DNA of 64,000 nucleotides. Origin: Nocardioides hwasunensis. Lineage in GTDB: Bacteria; Actinomycetota; Actinomycetes; Propionibacteriales; Nocardioidaceae. Where the stretch lies: NCBI RefSeq assembly GCF_014779665.1, contig NZ_JACXYY010000003.1, positions 186,001 through 250,000 of the forward strand, given 5' to 3'. Position numbers and translations under genes: made by a program. Positions 1-9,453 of the stretch are shown piece by piece. The notes under the pieces are model-generated. The model saw only the letters and a program-made list of their open reading frames with translations. It searched no databases and was not told where the DNA came from. Position 1 is the stretch's first letter; every line of letters begins with the position of its first letter.

Positions 1-37
1 CCGTGACCGGGCCGTAGCGTCCACCGCCGGGGGTCCG

Positions 38-673
38 TCACACGTTGGCGGGCCCCTTGGGCAGTGGTGCCTGCCAGCCCCGGACGAGCGCGAGCAGCCG
101 CCAGCCCAGGCACATGCCGAACCCCGCGACCACGACCACGCCCAGTGGTACGCCGACCCCGTCGAGGAGGACCACCACCGCGGCGCCGGCGAGCGCCGGG
201 GTGGCGTACAGCGCCCCCTCGAAGATCACTGGCACCCGACCGGCCAGCACGTCGCGCATGATCCCTCCCCCGATGCCGGTGACCATCCCCAGCAGCGCGG
301 CGGGGAGCGGACCGAGCCCGTACTCGACGGCCTTGAGCGCGCCGGTCACGCAGAAGAGAGCGAGCCCGAAGGCGTCGAACAGCGTGACCACGCGCTCCAC
401 CCGGCCGATCGCGGGGTGGAAGAAGAACGTGATCACGCCCGCCGTCGCGGGGACCAGCAGGTAGCGCCAGTCCGCCAGCGCCGCCGGCGGAGTGGCACCG
501 ATCAGGACGTCGCGGATGAACCCGCCGCCGAGCCCCGTCACGCCTGCGAGGACCGTCGCGGCGAAGAGGTCGAGGTGCTTGCGGACGGCCACCAGGGCAC
601 CGGTCACCGAGAAGACGAAGATGCCGATGAGGTCGAGCACCACAAGCGTGGTGACGTGGTCCGTGTCGAGCAC
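38..673 (-). CDS. TRIC/UPF0126-family cation channel
   Basis: Small integral membrane protein of the TRIC/UPF0126 (YicG-like) family, whose characterised members are homotrimeric potassium-permeable channels in the cytoplasmic membrane. About seven hydrophobic segments fill the 211 residues. The family hallmark occurs twice, as GLGGGFIRD at residues 47-55 and GIGGGIMRD at 133-141; the 86-residue spacing reflects the internal duplication of the fold. The start is GTG, with no better in-frame ATG. It is divergent from sepH with 104 bp between them. Bases 1-37, downstream of its stop, contain no recognisable gene. Family assignment is firm; the ion carried here is not shown by sequence. Confidence 0.9.
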   Translation of the reverse strand: MLDTDHVTTLVVLDLIGIFVFSVTGALVAVRKHLDLFAATVLAGVTGLGGGFIRDVLIGATPPAALADWRYLLVPATAGVITFFFHPAIGRVERVVTLFDAFGLALFCVTGALKAVEYGLGPLPAALLGMVTGIGGGIMRDVLAGRVPVIFEGALYATPALAGAAVVVLLDGVGVPLGVVVVAGFGMCLGWRLLALVRGWQAPLPKGPANV

Positions 674-777
674 ATCCGAAGCGTAGGGCGCGCCGCGGTC
701 CTAGCCGGATCGGGGGACCCTGCTGACGTAGGCTCGTCCGAGACCTTCGACCACCCTCAGGCAGGAGCCCGCCGTCC

Positions 778-1767
778 ATGGCCAAGCTGACGTTCACCGG
801 ACGCAGCGGGGACGGCAAGCGCCTGCTGCTGGTGGACGAGGCGGGCCAGGAGCACTTCCTGGTGATCGACGCCAAGCTCCGTCGCGCCCTCCCGGGCCCG
901 CCCGCGAGCAACGGCACCCACTCGAACGGCCAGTTGGAGATCCCGATGGAATCAAGCCTGCGTCCCCGTGACATCCAGACGCGCATCCGTGCGGGAGAGT
1001 CACCCGAGTCGGTCGCCCACGCGGCCGGCACGTCCGTCGAGAAGATCATGCCGTTCGCCGCACCCGTGCTGGCCGAGCGTGCCCACGTGGCCCAGCGGGC
1101 CCAGCTCGCGTCCGTGCGCCGCCGGGCGGCCGAGTCCGGCGCCCGCACCCTCGGCGACGCCGTCGACGCCCACCTCCGCGCCCACAACGTCGACCCGACG
1201 TCGATCGAGTGGGACGCCTGGCGACGCGAGGACGGCCGCTGGACGCTGACGGCACTCTTCGACGTCGCCGGCCGGCTGGGCACGGCGAGCTTCTCCCACG
1301 ACCCCCGTGGCAACTTCGTGACCGTCGACGACGAGGACGCGCGCTGGCTCGTCGGCGACTCGACCCCGCCCTCAGCGCCGGAGCCGATGCCCGACGACCT
1401 CGCGGTCGCTCGCCAGCGCCGGCTGACCGCCGTCGACGACCCGACCCAGGACGGGGTCGGCGAGACGCGTGGCGACGCACTGGGCGAGGACGCGATCGAG
1501 ATGGTGACCGACGAGGCCTCCGCCTCGGAAACCACGATGGACCTGTCCGACGCCGCGCTGGGCTCGGAGCAGCCGGTCGAGGCCTACGTCACCGAGGCCG
1601 ACGTCGCTGGCGACACCGAGTCGGGCACGGCAGCGGAGGCCGACGACCCTCCGGCCGAGGAGGCCGCGGCCGAGGCGCCGGAGCCCCGCCGCCCCGCGAA
1701 GAAGCGCGGCCGTGCGTCGGTGCCGAGCTGGGACGAGATCATGTTCGGCGGCGGGAAGAGCGACTGA
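778..1767 (+). CDS. sepH: Septation protein SepH (DUF3071)
   Basis: Actinobacterial cell-division protein known to bind FtsZ and promote Z-ring assembly. The N-terminus (MAKLTFTG, then FLVIDAKLR by residue 36) and the helix-turn-helix-like stretch at residues 61-95 (RDIQTRIRAGESPESVA) are typical. Residues about 195-300 are acidic, Ala/Glu-rich and probably disordered. The C-terminus ends in the conserved RASVPSWDEIMFGG signature after a basic KKRGR patch. The ATG is preceded by AGGAG at a usable distance. The next gene starts 2 nt after its stop, so the two are probably co-transcribed. Length (329 aa) is normal for the family. Confidence 0.93.
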   Translation: MAKLTFTGRSGDGKRLLLVDEAGQEHFLVIDAKLRRALPGPPASNGTHSNGQLEIPMESSLRPRDIQTRIRAGESPESVAHAAGTSVEKIMPFAAPVLAERAHVAQRAQLASVRRRAAESGARTLGDAVDAHLRAHNVDPTSIEWDAWRREDGRWTLTALFDVAGRLGTASFSHDPRGNFVTVDDEDARWLVGDSTPPSAPEPMPDDLAVARQRRLTAVDDPTQDGVGETRGDALGEDAIEMVTDEASASETTMDLSDAALGSEQPVEAYVTEADVAGDTESGTAAEADDPPAEEAAAEAPEPRRPAKKRGRASVPSWDEIMFGGGKSD

Positions 1768-1769
1768 CG

Positions 1770-2612
1770 TTGCGACTGCTGCAGCTCAACGTCCACCCCC
1801 TCAAGTCCGGCGCCATCCGCTCGGTCGACAGCGCGGCAGTGCTGTCACGCGGCCTGGCGGACGACCGCTCGTGGATGATCGTCGACGCGACCGGCCGGCT
1901 GGTCTCGGCACGCGAGGTGCACGCGACGTTCCGCATCGTCGCCGACACCCCGGCCACCGACTCGACGGTCGTCGGTGCGCTCCGACTGAGGACTCGCGAC
2001 GGCGACGGTCCCGCTGACCTGGAGATCGACGTCCCCGCCGGCGAGCCGGTCGCCGTACGCCTCCACTCCCAGGACCTGTTGGGCATCCCCGCGCCCGACG
2101 CCGACGCCTGGCTCGCCGACGCGCTGGGGCGCGAGGACCTCCACCTGGTGTGGTGCCACGACCCGACCGCCCGTCGGCTCCAGCCTGAGTTCTCGCAGGA
2201 GGGTGACCACACGGCGTACGCCGACTCGTTCCCGGTCACCGTGGCCTCGCTCGCGTCGCTGCGCCAGCTCAACGACTGGATCGCCGAGCGCGCCGTCGAG
2301 ATGGGCGAGGAAGCACCCGAGCCGCTGCCGATCGAGCGGTTCCGCGCCAACCTGGTCATCGACGGCGACGTGCCCTTCGCCGAGGACGGCTGGCACCGCC
2401 TCGAGGTCGGAGGGGTTCGCTTCCGGGTGGCCAAGCCGACCAGCCGCTGCGTCATGACCACGGTCAACCTCAAGACGCTGACGACTGCCAAGGAGCCGAC
2501 CCGCTCGCTCGCCCGTCACCGGCTGGTGGGCGGCAAGACGCTGTTCGCAGCGCACCTCGTCCCGGAGTCCGGTGGCCTGATCAGTGTCGGCGACGACGTC
2601 TGGGCCGAGTAA
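1770..2612 (+). CDS. MOSC domain protein with N-terminal beta-barrel
   Basis: Cytoplasmic MOSC-domain protein of the mARC/YcbX type; such proteins bind molybdenum cofactor or handle sulfur and reduce N-hydroxylated compounds with partner reductases. The N-terminal MOSC beta-barrel (LQLNVHPLKSGAI, DDRSWMIVD) is followed by the MOSC core. The candidate Mo-ligand cysteine is in SRCVMTTVN near the C-terminal third. Translation most likely starts at TTG 1770, 2 nt after the sepH stop and behind GGGAAGAG. The open frame continues upstream inside sepH in a different frame, which is not coding. 280 aa. No reductase partner is adjacent, so the substrate is unknown. Confidence 0.82.
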   Translation: MRLLQLNVHPLKSGAIRSVDSAAVLSRGLADDRSWMIVDATGRLVSAREVHATFRIVADTPATDSTVVGALRLRTRDGDGPADLEIDVPAGEPVAVRLHSQDLLGIPAPDADAWLADALGREDLHLVWCHDPTARRLQPEFSQEGDHTAYADSFPVTVASLASLRQLNDWIAERAVEMGEEAPEPLPIERFRANLVIDGDVPFAEDGWHRLEVGGVRFRVAKPTSRCVMTTVNLKTLTTAKEPTRSLARHRLVGGKTLFAAHLVPESGGLISVGDDVWAE

Positions 2613-2615
2613 GCC

Positions 2616-3431
2616 TCACCCTCGCTCGACCGGCCGGGACGGCTCGGTGATCCAGCCGCTCCAGCTGCCGGGATAGAGCGCCGCGTCGATCCCGGCCACC
2701 TGCATCGCCAGGAGGTCGTGGGTGGCCGTCACCCCGGAGCCGCAATAGGCGGCGACCGAACCGGCTCCGTCAGCACCGACCCGCGCGTACGTCGCTCGCA
2801 GCTCCTCGGCGCTGCGGAACCGACCTCGCTCGTCCAGGTTGTCCGTGCTGGGCACGTTGACCGCGCCGGGGATGTGCCCGGCGACCGGGTCCACGGGCTC
2901 GCTGTCCCCGCGGAACCGATCGGGGGCGCGTGCGTCGATGAGGACGTCCACGGCCAGCACCCCGTCGGCCTCGACGATTCTCGAGTGCGGCTCCGCCGAG
3001 GCGGTGAAGTCGCCCGGTTCGACGCTCGACTCCCCCGACTCCGCCGGGTGACCTTCCTCGAGCCACGCGCTCCAGCCACCGTCGAGGACGCGTACGTCGT
3101 CGTGCCCGTGGTGCCTGAGCAGCCACCAGGCGCGAGCAGCCGCGCGACCCTGCCAGTCGTCGTACACCACGACGGGCCGGTCGCTCCGCACGCCAGCGCG
3201 CTGCATCGCCTCCTGGAACGACTCCCGCTCCGGCAGCGGGTGCCGCCCGCCAGAGCCAGGTGCCGAGGCCAGGTCGTGGTCCATGTCGACGTACGCCGCG
3301 CCCGGCACGTGGCCGGTGGCGAAGGACTCGCGGCCCGGCGGCCCGCCGAGCTGGTAGCGCACGTCGATCACGGTGACCTGCCCGAGCACGGCGGCCAGCT
3401 CGTCAGGACTGATCAGCGGTCCATCACCCAT
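2616..3431 (-). CDS. sseA: Sulfurtransferase (tandem rhodanese, SseA-like)
   Basis: Two-domain rhodanese that transfers sulfane sulfur from thiosulfate or 3-mercaptopyruvate to acceptors. The N-terminal domain (residues 5-130; VIDVRY, GHVPGAAYVDMD, VLDGGW) is inactive as usual. The C-terminal domain carries the catalytic loop CGSGVT with Cys230; CG(S/T)GVT is the form typical of mercaptopyruvate sulfurtransferases, so that substrate is the better guess. ATG start. It is convergent with the MOSC gene, only 3 bp between stops, and divergent from the 155-aa gene. 271 aa is standard length. Confidence 0.9.
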   Translation of the reverse strand: MGDGPLISPDELAAVLGQVTVIDVRYQLGGPPGRESFATGHVPGAAYVDMDHDLASAPGSGGRHPLPERESFQEAMQRAGVRSDRPVVVYDDWQGRAAARAWWLLRHHGHDDVRVLDGGWSAWLEEGHPAESGESSVEPGDFTASAEPHSRIVEADGVLAVDVLIDARAPDRFRGDSEPVDPVAGHIPGAVNVPSTDNLDERGRFRSAEELRATYARVGADGAGSVAAYCGSGVTATHDLLAMQVAGIDAALYPGSWSGWITEPSRPVERG

Positions 3432-3466
3432 GGGACCAGCCTGCCAGGTCGTGGGAGGCTGCCGTC

Positions 3467-3934
3467 ATGGAGCTGGACTGGGCCAAGGGCGACGTGATCC
3501 TCCTCGACGGCCAGGAGGTGGCCAACGCCGCCCGCTCGTGGTTCCGCGAGCGCGCCGAGGTCCAGATCGGGCCCGAGCTCTGGCAGTACCGGTCCGAGGG
3601 CTTCGGCCGCGGCACCCTCGTCGCCGAGCTCGACGGTGTGGCCCGCTTCTCGGCCAGGCGCTCAGGGTTCTTCACCTCGACGTGGACCGTCGACGCCGGC
3701 CAGCCGCTCGAGCTGAGGCAGGCGGGATGGTTCGGGTCCCGCCTGTCGCTGTCGCGGGCCGGCACCACCATCGGCGAGGCGAGCACGTCCGGCATCTTCA
3801 CCACGCGGCCGCGGCTGGTGCTCAGCGAGCCGGTGGAGGCCCGCGCGGGCTGCTTCGTGCTGTGGGTGGCGTACGTCGAGTTCACCCGACGCCAGTCCAG
3901 CGCGAGCAGCTCGTCGGGTGGCGCCACCGGGTGA
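3467..3934 (+). CDS. Conserved hypothetical protein, all-beta
   Basis: 155-residue soluble protein with no recognised domain. It alternates short hydrophobic strands with glycines and aromatic residues (ILLDGQEVANA, WQYRSEGFGRGTL, GTTIGEASTSGIFTTR), which suggests an antiparallel beta structure reminiscent of tubby/LURP-like barrels; this fold guess is weak. There is no signal peptide. The C-terminal 12 residues are Ser/Gly-rich. ATG start. The gene lies 51 bp upstream of tdk on the same strand and may be co-transcribed with it. Codon composition matches neighbours, supporting a real gene. Confidence 0.6.
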   Translation: MELDWAKGDVILLDGQEVANAARSWFRERAEVQIGPELWQYRSEGFGRGTLVAELDGVARFSARRSGFFTSTWTVDAGQPLELRQAGWFGSRLSLSRAGTTIGEASTSGIFTTRPRLVLSEPVEARAGCFVLWVAYVEFTRRQSSASSSSGGATG

Positions 3935-3985
3935 GCCGTGTCCGTCGCGCACGCTGGTCGCGCACTGTGACAAGATCCCCGGGAC

Positions 3986-4639
3986 ATGGCTGAACTGCAC
4001 TTCTTCACGGGCACGATGGACTCCGGCAAGTCGACGCTGGCGCTCCAGACCAACCACAACCACGCCGCCCGAGGTCGCGTCGGCCGGATCTTCACCACGC
4101 ACGACCGGTCGGGCGCGGCGGTCCTCTCCAGCCGGCTGGGGCTGACCCACGAGGCGCTCGAGGTCGACAGCGACTTCGACTTCTGGCGCTACGTCGTGGA
4201 CTCCCTCACCCGCGGCGGTCGGATCGACTACCTGATCTGCGACGAGGCACAGTTCTACGCCACCGAGCAGATCGACCAGCTCGCCAAGGTGGTCGACGAG
4301 CTGCAGATCGACGTCTTCGCCTTCGGCATCCTCACCGACTTCCGCACCGCGCTCTTCCCGGGCAGCGCCCGACTCGTCGAGCTCGCCGACCGGATGAACG
4401 TCCTCCAGGTCGAGGCTCTGTGCTGGTGCGGCAAGCGCGCCACCCACAACGCCCGCACCGAGAACGGCGCGATGGTCGTCGAGGGCGACGTCATCGTCGT
4501 CGGCGACGTCGAGCAGGCCGACGAGCCGCCGGCCGACGTCGCCTACGAGGTGCTCTGCCGCCAGCACCACCGGCGCCGCCTCACCGCCGCCCGCGCCAAG
4601 GCCGTCAGCCTCGCGCCCGAGCCCCTGCCCTTCGGCTGA
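3986..4639 (+). CDS. tdk: Thymidine kinase (type II)
   Basis: Salvage enzyme that phosphorylates thymidine to dTMP with ATP. P-loop GTMDSGKST at residues 9-17, Walker B-like DEAQF near residue 91, and a C-terminal zinc ribbon formed by CWC and CRQHH are all visible. This is the TK1-like fold rather than the herpesviral type. 217 aa is normal. ATG 3986 starts just before the first beta strand (AELHFFTG). Downstream, before the convergent phosphodiesterase gene, lies the 57-bp palindromic repeat cluster. Confidence 0.93.
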   Translation: MAELHFFTGTMDSGKSTLALQTNHNHAARGRVGRIFTTHDRSGAAVLSSRLGLTHEALEVDSDFDFWRYVVDSLTRGGRIDYLICDEAQFYATEQIDQLAKVVDELQIDVFAFGILTDFRTALFPGSARLVELADRMNVLQVEALCWCGKRATHNARTENGAMVVEGDVIVVGDVEQADEPPADVAYEVLCRQHHRRRLTAARAKAVSLAPEPLPFG

Positions 4640-4688
4640 CCGAACCGTCCGAACCGCCGCTGGGGCGCCTCCGGATCGGACCCTGGAC

Positions 4689-4830
4689 GTTGAGTCGCCC
4701 AGAGACTCAACGACCAGCGGAGCCCGGCAGCGCCCGCGGCACGGGGTCGAGTCGCCCAGAGACTCAACGACCAGGGGAGCCCGGCGGCGCCCGCGGCACG
4801 GGGTTGAGTCTCCTGGAGACTCATCGCCCG
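4689..4830. repeat. 57-bp tandem repeat with internal palindromes (2.5 copies)
   Basis: Three dyads sit exactly 57 bp apart, starting at 4689, 4746 and 4803. Each has 8-nt arms around a 7-nt centre: GTTGAGTC/GACTCAAC in copy 1, one mismatch (GTCGAGTC) in copy 2, and GTTGAGTC/GACTCATC with a changed centre (TCCTGGA) in copy 3. The 34-bp spacers between dyads (about 4712-4745 and 4769-4802) are nearly identical, rich in GGAGCCCGGC and GCCCGCGGCACGGG. The array lies between two convergent genes. There is no T-run, so it is not a standard terminator; it resembles a chromosomal REP/BIME-like element. Confidence 0.85.
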
Positions 4831-4838
4831 GGGGCGGC

Positions 4839-5975
4839 TCAGCCGACGAGGATCGGGATCAGCATCTCGGCCGGCGTGAGCGAGCCGTGCAGACCCACCA
4901 GGGTGCCCTCGTAGGCGAAGTCGACGCTCGACATCACCGCCGCGTCGCCGTGGCAGGCGACCATCACGTCACCCAGGCGCGGCAGCACGCTGGGGTGCAC
5001 GTCGCCGAACCAGCCTCGCCCGATCGCGTCCTCGCGGGTCAGGACGGTCGCGTGAGTGCCCAGCACCTCGCGCCAGGTCGCGACGACGTCGTCGACCGCG
5101 CGTGCGGCGCAGTAGAGGTGCCGGAAGCGCGCCTCGCCGCCGATCAGCGAGATGCCCTCGCGCATCCCGTCCACCGAGTCGACGTCGACGCGCGACTCCC
5201 GCGGGCTGTCGACCATGCCGTGGTCGGCGACGACCACGAGCCGGGTGGCCGACGGCAGCGCCTCGCGCAGCTGCTCGGCCTCGGCGTCGACCATGGCGAG
5301 CTGCTGAAGCCACTGGGTCGAGGCGACGCCGAACTTGTGGCCGGTCCAGTCGAGGTCGGAGTCGTAGACATAGGTCAGGGACGGCGAGTGGGAGGCCGCC
5401 GCGACGGTTCCGGCGATCCGCTCGCCGACCCGGTCCGCACCGACGTACGCCGATCCTCGCTGCGAGGCGACGGTCAGGCCGGTGCCGGCGAAGTCGCGCT
5501 TGTTGACCGAGGTGACGTGCACCCCGGCGTGTGCGAGCCGCCCGAACGCCGTCGGGTGCGGCTGCCACTCCAGCGGGTCGACGTCCTGGTCCCACCAGAG
5601 GTGGTTGAGCAGCCGGTCGGTGCCCGGGACGCGGGCGGTGAATCCGACCAGCCCGTGGGCTCCGGGGGTCAGCCCCGTGCCGAGGGAGGTCAGCGAGGTG
5701 GCCGTCGTCGAGGGCACGCCGGCGGTGCCGGTCGCGCTGCCCTCGAGGAGGGAGGAGAGGTAGGGCGCCGAGTGGCCGTAGCGGGCCAGGAGCGCGGCGC
5801 CCATCCCGTCGATGAGGAAGACCACGTAGGACGGAGCAGGTGGCAGCTCGAGACCGGTCGGGTGCCCGTCGAGGTCCACCCCGAGCGCGCGGGCGACCGA
5901 GGGCACCACGTCGGCGAGCGAGCGGTCGCCGTACGCCGGCGCGGTGAACGCGCCCGGCGGGTCGACCTCAGCCAC
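4839..5975 (-). CDS. Alkaline-phosphatase-fold nucleotide pyrophosphatase/phosphodiesterase
   Basis: Metal-dependent phosphodiesterase of the type I phosphodiesterase/nucleotide pyrophosphatase family (PF01663 fold). FLIDGMGAALL supplies the first metal-binding Asp, PSTTATSLTSLGTG the Thr nucleophile, and VVVADHGMVDSP the later Asp-His metal ligands. No signal peptide or membrane segment is seen, so it is probably cytoplasmic. GTG start. It is the last of three minus-strand genes (pat-like, DUF5998, this one), starting 9 bp after the DUF5998 stop; shared transcription is likely. Substrate is not evident. Confidence 0.86.
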   Translation of the reverse strand: MAEVDPPGAFTAPAYGDRSLADVVPSVARALGVDLDGHPTGLELPPAPSYVVFLIDGMGAALLARYGHSAPYLSSLLEGSATGTAGVPSTTATSLTSLGTGLTPGAHGLVGFTARVPGTDRLLNHLWWDQDVDPLEWQPHPTAFGRLAHAGVHVTSVNKRDFAGTGLTVASQRGSAYVGADRVGERIAGTVAAASHSPSLTYVYDSDLDWTGHKFGVASTQWLQQLAMVDAEAEQLREALPSATRLVVVADHGMVDSPRESRVDVDSVDGMREGISLIGGEARFRHLYCAARAVDDVVATWREVLGTHATVLTREDAIGRGWFGDVHPSVLPRLGDVMVACHGDAAVMSSVDFAYEGTLVGLHGSLTPAEMLIPILVG

Positions 5976-5984
5976 GTGGGGTGC

Positions 5985-6566
5985 TCATCCGCGGGTGCGT
6001 GCGGAGAGCGCCTCGGAGAAGGCGAGCAGGCCGCCGACCGAGTCGGCACCCTCCGCCGCCGCGGAGACCCGGAGCGTGTAGTCGTCGCCCGCGAGCGTGC
6101 CGGTGTAGCCGTGGTCGGCATCGCAGCTCGGGTCGGAGCATGCCGCGGGCTCGAGGTCGATGCGACCGACGCCACCCCAGCCGATGGTCAGCACGGCCTC
6201 GGCCGGCGGTGCCACGCCCTTGGTCGGGTTGGCCACCATCCGGGTCACCACGACGGTCCGGATCGCGGTGAGCGTCACCGCCTCGGTCGTGGTGGAGGTG
6301 TAGGGCTCGGGGAGCAGGTCGTCGCCGGGGTGCTCGTCGGTGTGCGCGATGACGAGCCGGGTCGGCGTGAGGAGGAGGGCGGTGAGGTGCCGACGCACCT
6401 CCTCGTGGTCGAACGTCGTCTCGTGGTGCACGAAGTAGGACAGGACCTCTTCACCTCCGGCGGCCGAGAAGACGCCGTCGGCGACGACCTCGGGGTAGTA
6501 GCCGGTGCGGTGGATCGCCTGGCGGAGGTCGTGGGAGACGTCCGCGTCACGGGTGGAGCGGGGCAT
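5985..6566 (-). CDS. DUF5998 family protein
   Basis: Conserved actinobacterial protein of unknown function, matched by overall pattern: an N-terminal helix (LRQAIHRTGYYPEVVADG), then AGGEEVLSYFVHHETTFD and a beta-rich core ending in a Cys/Asp-containing segment (EPAACSDPSCDADHGY). 193 aa, ATG start, no export signal. It sits between the acetyltransferase gene (54 bp upstream) and the phosphodiesterase gene (9 bp downstream), which suggests an operon. The two nearby cysteines in CSDPSC could bind metal or be redox active, but this is inference. Confidence 0.75.
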   Translation of the reverse strand: MPRSTRDADVSHDLRQAIHRTGYYPEVVADGVFSAAGGEEVLSYFVHHETTFDHEEVRRHLTALLLTPTRLVIAHTDEHPGDDLLPEPYTSTTTEAVTLTAIRTVVVTRMVANPTKGVAPPAEAVLTIGWGGVGRIDLEPAACSDPSCDADHGYTGTLAGDDYTLRVSAAAEGADSVGGLLAFSEALSARTRG

Positions 6567-6619
6567 GCACGCAGTCTGTCACGCGTGCCGGATCCGGTCC
6601 GACCTCAGTCGGGCTGTGC

Positions 6620-9349
6620 TCAATCAGGAAGGGTGTCGCCGGGCATGGTGCTCAGTCGTCGCACGAACCAGTCGGAGCGCGGGTCCTTGACCGGCTCCAC
6701 GCGGACCTGAGCGCCGAGCACCGTCACCCCCTCGGCGCCGGCCAGCACGAGCGGCAGCTGGAGCGAGCGCACCTGGGGAAGGTCGTGCTGGAGCTGCGAG
6801 ACCCGACGGACGAGCTGCTCGAGCTCGGCGACATCGACGATCTCGCTGCCGCGGTAGCCGAAGAGCAGCGGGGACGCCCGGATCTCGCGCACCATGTCCT
6901 GGGCGTCGTGGTCGGCCAGCGGCGGGATGCGGAAGGCCCGGTCGCCGAGGAGCTCGGTCAGCGGGCCGCCGACCCCGAAGGAGAGCACCGGCCCGAAGAG
7001 CGGGTCCTCCATGGTGCTGATCGTGACCGGCACGCCCGGAGCGGCGTTGCGCTGCACGACGAAGCCGGCCTTGTCGGGGTCGGTGATGAGCGTGTTGAGC
7101 GAGCTCCAGGCATCGGCCATCTCGTCGGCCGAGTCGATGTTGCGCCACACGTGCGCGAGGTCGGGACGGTCGCGCAGGTGGTCGGCGGTCGCCTTGAGCA
7201 CGACGTCCCAGCCGAGCGCCTCCCCCGCCGTGGTCGCCTCGTCGAGGGTCTCGACGGCGTAGGTGTCCCACAGGTTGATGCCGTAGGCGGCCAGCAGCCG
7301 GTGCTGCTCGACGAAGTCGAGGTCGCGCCCCTCGGGGTGGTTCATCAGGAGCTCGTTGACCAGGTGACGTGCGTCGTCGCGGTCGTGGGAGCCCAGCTCG
7401 GCGACCGCGGTCTGCGGCTGCCGCACCCACACGGCGTACTCGACGACGTGGGCCATCGCGCGCACGGCGGCCTCGACGGCGGGGTACGACGGCACGGAAC
7501 CGCGTCCGGCGCTGGATCCCGCCACGTCGGGGACCCGCAGCAGCTCGGGCACGCCCTCGGTCCCGAGGAAGGTCGACACGATCGGCTTGTCGGACTGCTC
7601 CCCCACGGCGGCGAGCACGTTGGCGACCTGCTCGCGCGCACCGGCGACGTTGAGCGGCGGGATGAAGATGGCGACGACGGCGTCGACCTCGGGATCGTCG
7701 ATCGCGGCGTCGAGCGCGTCCTCGAAGTCCTCGGCCAGGGCGTCGGCGCCCAGTGCCTCCTGCCGGTTGACCACCAGGCCGACCGAGTTGGCGGCGTCGG
7801 CGGCGAGCAGGCCGAGCGCGTCGGAGTTGCCGACGATCGCGACCCGGCGCCCGCGTGGGAGCGGCTGGTGGGCGAGCAGCTGGGCGACGTCGAACATCTC
7901 CTCCAGCGACTCGACCTGGATGATCCCCGCCTGCCGGAACATCGCGTCGACCGCTTCCGGCGGAGCGCCGATCTTGCGCACGGCGTGGCCCATCGGGACG
8001 CCCTGCGAGCTGCGTCCGGAGCGCACCGCGACGATGGGCTTGCGACGACTGACCCGCCGGGCGATCCGGGAGAACTTGCGGGGGTTGCCGATCGACTCGA
8101 GGTAGAGCAGCACCACCTCGGTGGCGTCGTCCTCCTCCCAGTACTGCAGGAGGTCGTTGCCCGAGACGTCGGCGCGGTTGCCGGCGCTGACGAAGGTGGT
8201 GAGGCCCAGGCCGCGGTTCTGCACCTTCTCCAGGATCGCCGAGCCCAGCGCCCCGGACTGGCAGAAGAAGCCGGCGCGACCGCGCGGCGGCATGACCGAC
8301 GACAGCGACGCGTTGAGCTGCACGTCGGGATCGGTGTTGATGATGCCGAGGGCGTTCGGGCCGATCAGGCGCAGCCCGTAGGAGCGGGACAGCCCCACGA
8401 GCCGGCGCTGGCGCATCCGCCCCTCCTCGCCGGTCTCGGCGAAGCCCGACGAGATCACGACCAGGCCGTGCACGCCCTTGGCCGCGCAGTCGAGCACGAC
8501 GTCCTGCACGGACTCCGCGGGGACCGCGACGATCGCGACGTCGACCTCCCCCGGGATCTCGCCCACGGACTTCCAGGCCGGCATCCCCGAGACCGAGTCG
8601 GCGCTCGGGTTGACCACGTGGATGCGACCGGTGAAGTTGCCGAGCACGAGGTGGCGCACCAGCGCCTGACCGATGGTGTCCTGCCGCCGGCTGGCGCCGA
8701 TGATCGCGACCGACCTCGGCGAGAAGAACCGTTCGATGGAGGCGTACTCCGCCCGGTGCTCGCGCTGCTCCATCACCCCGATCGCGGTGTCGGTGGGGTC
8801 GATGCGGAACACCAGCTCCATCACGCCGTCCTCGAACGCGCTCTTGACCTGGTAGCCGGCGTCCTTGAACGTGTGGATCATCGCCTGGTTGTCGGGCAGC
8901 ACCTCGGCGACGAACTCCTCCACGCCCCGCTCGCGACCGGCCTGGGCGAGGTGCTCGAGCAGCAGCTGGCCGATGCCGCGACCCTGGTGCCGGTCCTCGA
9001 CGAGGAAGGCGACCTCGGCGTAGCCCGGGCGGATGACGTCGTAGCGGCCGACGGCGATCATGTGTCCGGCCACGAGCAGGATGAGCGCGACCCGGTCGCG
9101 GTGGTCGACCGTGGTGAACCTGTCCAGGTCACGCTCGGAGAGCTCGGGCATCGGGGAGAAGAACCGGTAGTACTTCGACTGGTCGGAGACCCGGGCGTAG
9201 AAGTCGACCAGCAGCTCGCGGTCCTCCGGCTGCATCGGCCGGATGTGGGCCGTGCGCCCGTCGCGCAGCAGGACGTCCGCCTCCCAGTGCCGGGGCGGCG
9301 GCGGAGTCGTCGTGGCCACCTGCTCGACAGGGGCGTCCGCTTCGGTCAC
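6620..9349 (-). CDS. Fused GNAT acetyltransferase / NDP-forming acyl-CoA ligase-like protein (Pat type)
   Basis: Large cytoplasmic protein combining an N-terminal GNAT domain (about residues 22-190; acetyl-CoA loop RHQGRGIG) with a CoA-binding Rossmann domain (about 205-340; [18 protein letters not shown]), a succinyl-CoA-ligase-like region and a C-terminal ATP-grasp domain (about 670-900). Relatives are the Pat/AcuA-like protein lysine acetyltransferases that inactivate acyl-CoA synthetases. In many of these the ligase half is only regulatory; a histidine remains in PMGHAVRK, so ligase activity cannot be excluded. GTG start at 9349. It is divergent from parC (104 bp) and heads the trio with DUF5998 and the phosphodiesterase. 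Confidence 0.85.
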   Translation of the reverse strand: MTEADAPVEQVATTTPPPPRHWEADVLLRDGRTAHIRPMQPEDRELLVDFYARVSDQSKYYRFFSPMPELSERDLDRFTTVDHRDRVALILLVAGHMIAVGRYDVIRPGYAEVAFLVEDRHQGRGIGQLLLEHLAQAGRERGVEEFVAEVLPDNQAMIHTFKDAGYQVKSAFEDGVMELVFRIDPTDTAIGVMEQREHRAEYASIERFFSPRSVAIIGASRRQDTIGQALVRHLVLGNFTGRIHVVNPSADSVSGMPAWKSVGEIPGEVDVAIVAVPAESVQDVVLDCAAKGVHGLVVISSGFAETGEEGRMRQRRLVGLSRSYGLRLIGPNALGIINTDPDVQLNASLSSVMPPRGRAGFFCQSGALGSAILEKVQNRGLGLTTFVSAGNRADVSGNDLLQYWEEDDATEVVLLYLESIGNPRKFSRIARRVSRRKPIVAVRSGRSSQGVPMGHAVRKIGAPPEAVDAMFRQAGIIQVESLEEMFDVAQLLAHQPLPRGRRVAIVGNSDALGLLAADAANSVGLVVNRQEALGADALAEDFEDALDAAIDDPEVDAVVAIFIPPLNVAGAREQVANVLAAVGEQSDKPIVSTFLGTEGVPELLRVPDVAGSSAGRGSVPSYPAVEAAVRAMAHVVEYAVWVRQPQTAVAELGSHDRDDARHLVNELLMNHPEGRDLDFVEQHRLLAAYGINLWDTYAVETLDEATTAGEALGWDVVLKATADHLRDRPDLAHVWRNIDSADEMADAWSSLNTLITDPDKAGFVVQRNAAPGVPVTISTMEDPLFGPVLSFGVGGPLTELLGDRAFRIPPLADHDAQDMVREIRASPLLFGYRGSEIVDVAELEQLVRRVSQLQHDLPQVRSLQLPLVLAGAEGVTVLGAQVRVEPVKDPRSDWFVRRLSTMPGDTLPD

Positions 9350-9453
9350 GGCTGCAATCTATCGGCAAGGAGCACGCACGGTGCCGCGACCTCGACGACG
9401 CCGTACGGCGTGCCCCCGGCGGCGCCGGGGCGTCGAGCGTGAAGAATGCCCCC

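Noticed and set aside
4689..4830. Possible CRISPR or intrinsic terminator at the 57-bp repeats
   Set aside because: The spacers are conserved rather than unique, only 2.5 units exist, and there is no T-run after any stem.
6785..9442. An 885-codon plus-strand open frame opposite the acetyltransferase gene
   Set aside because: No start signal or domain; the minus-strand frame encodes a complete GNAT/acyl-CoA ligase.
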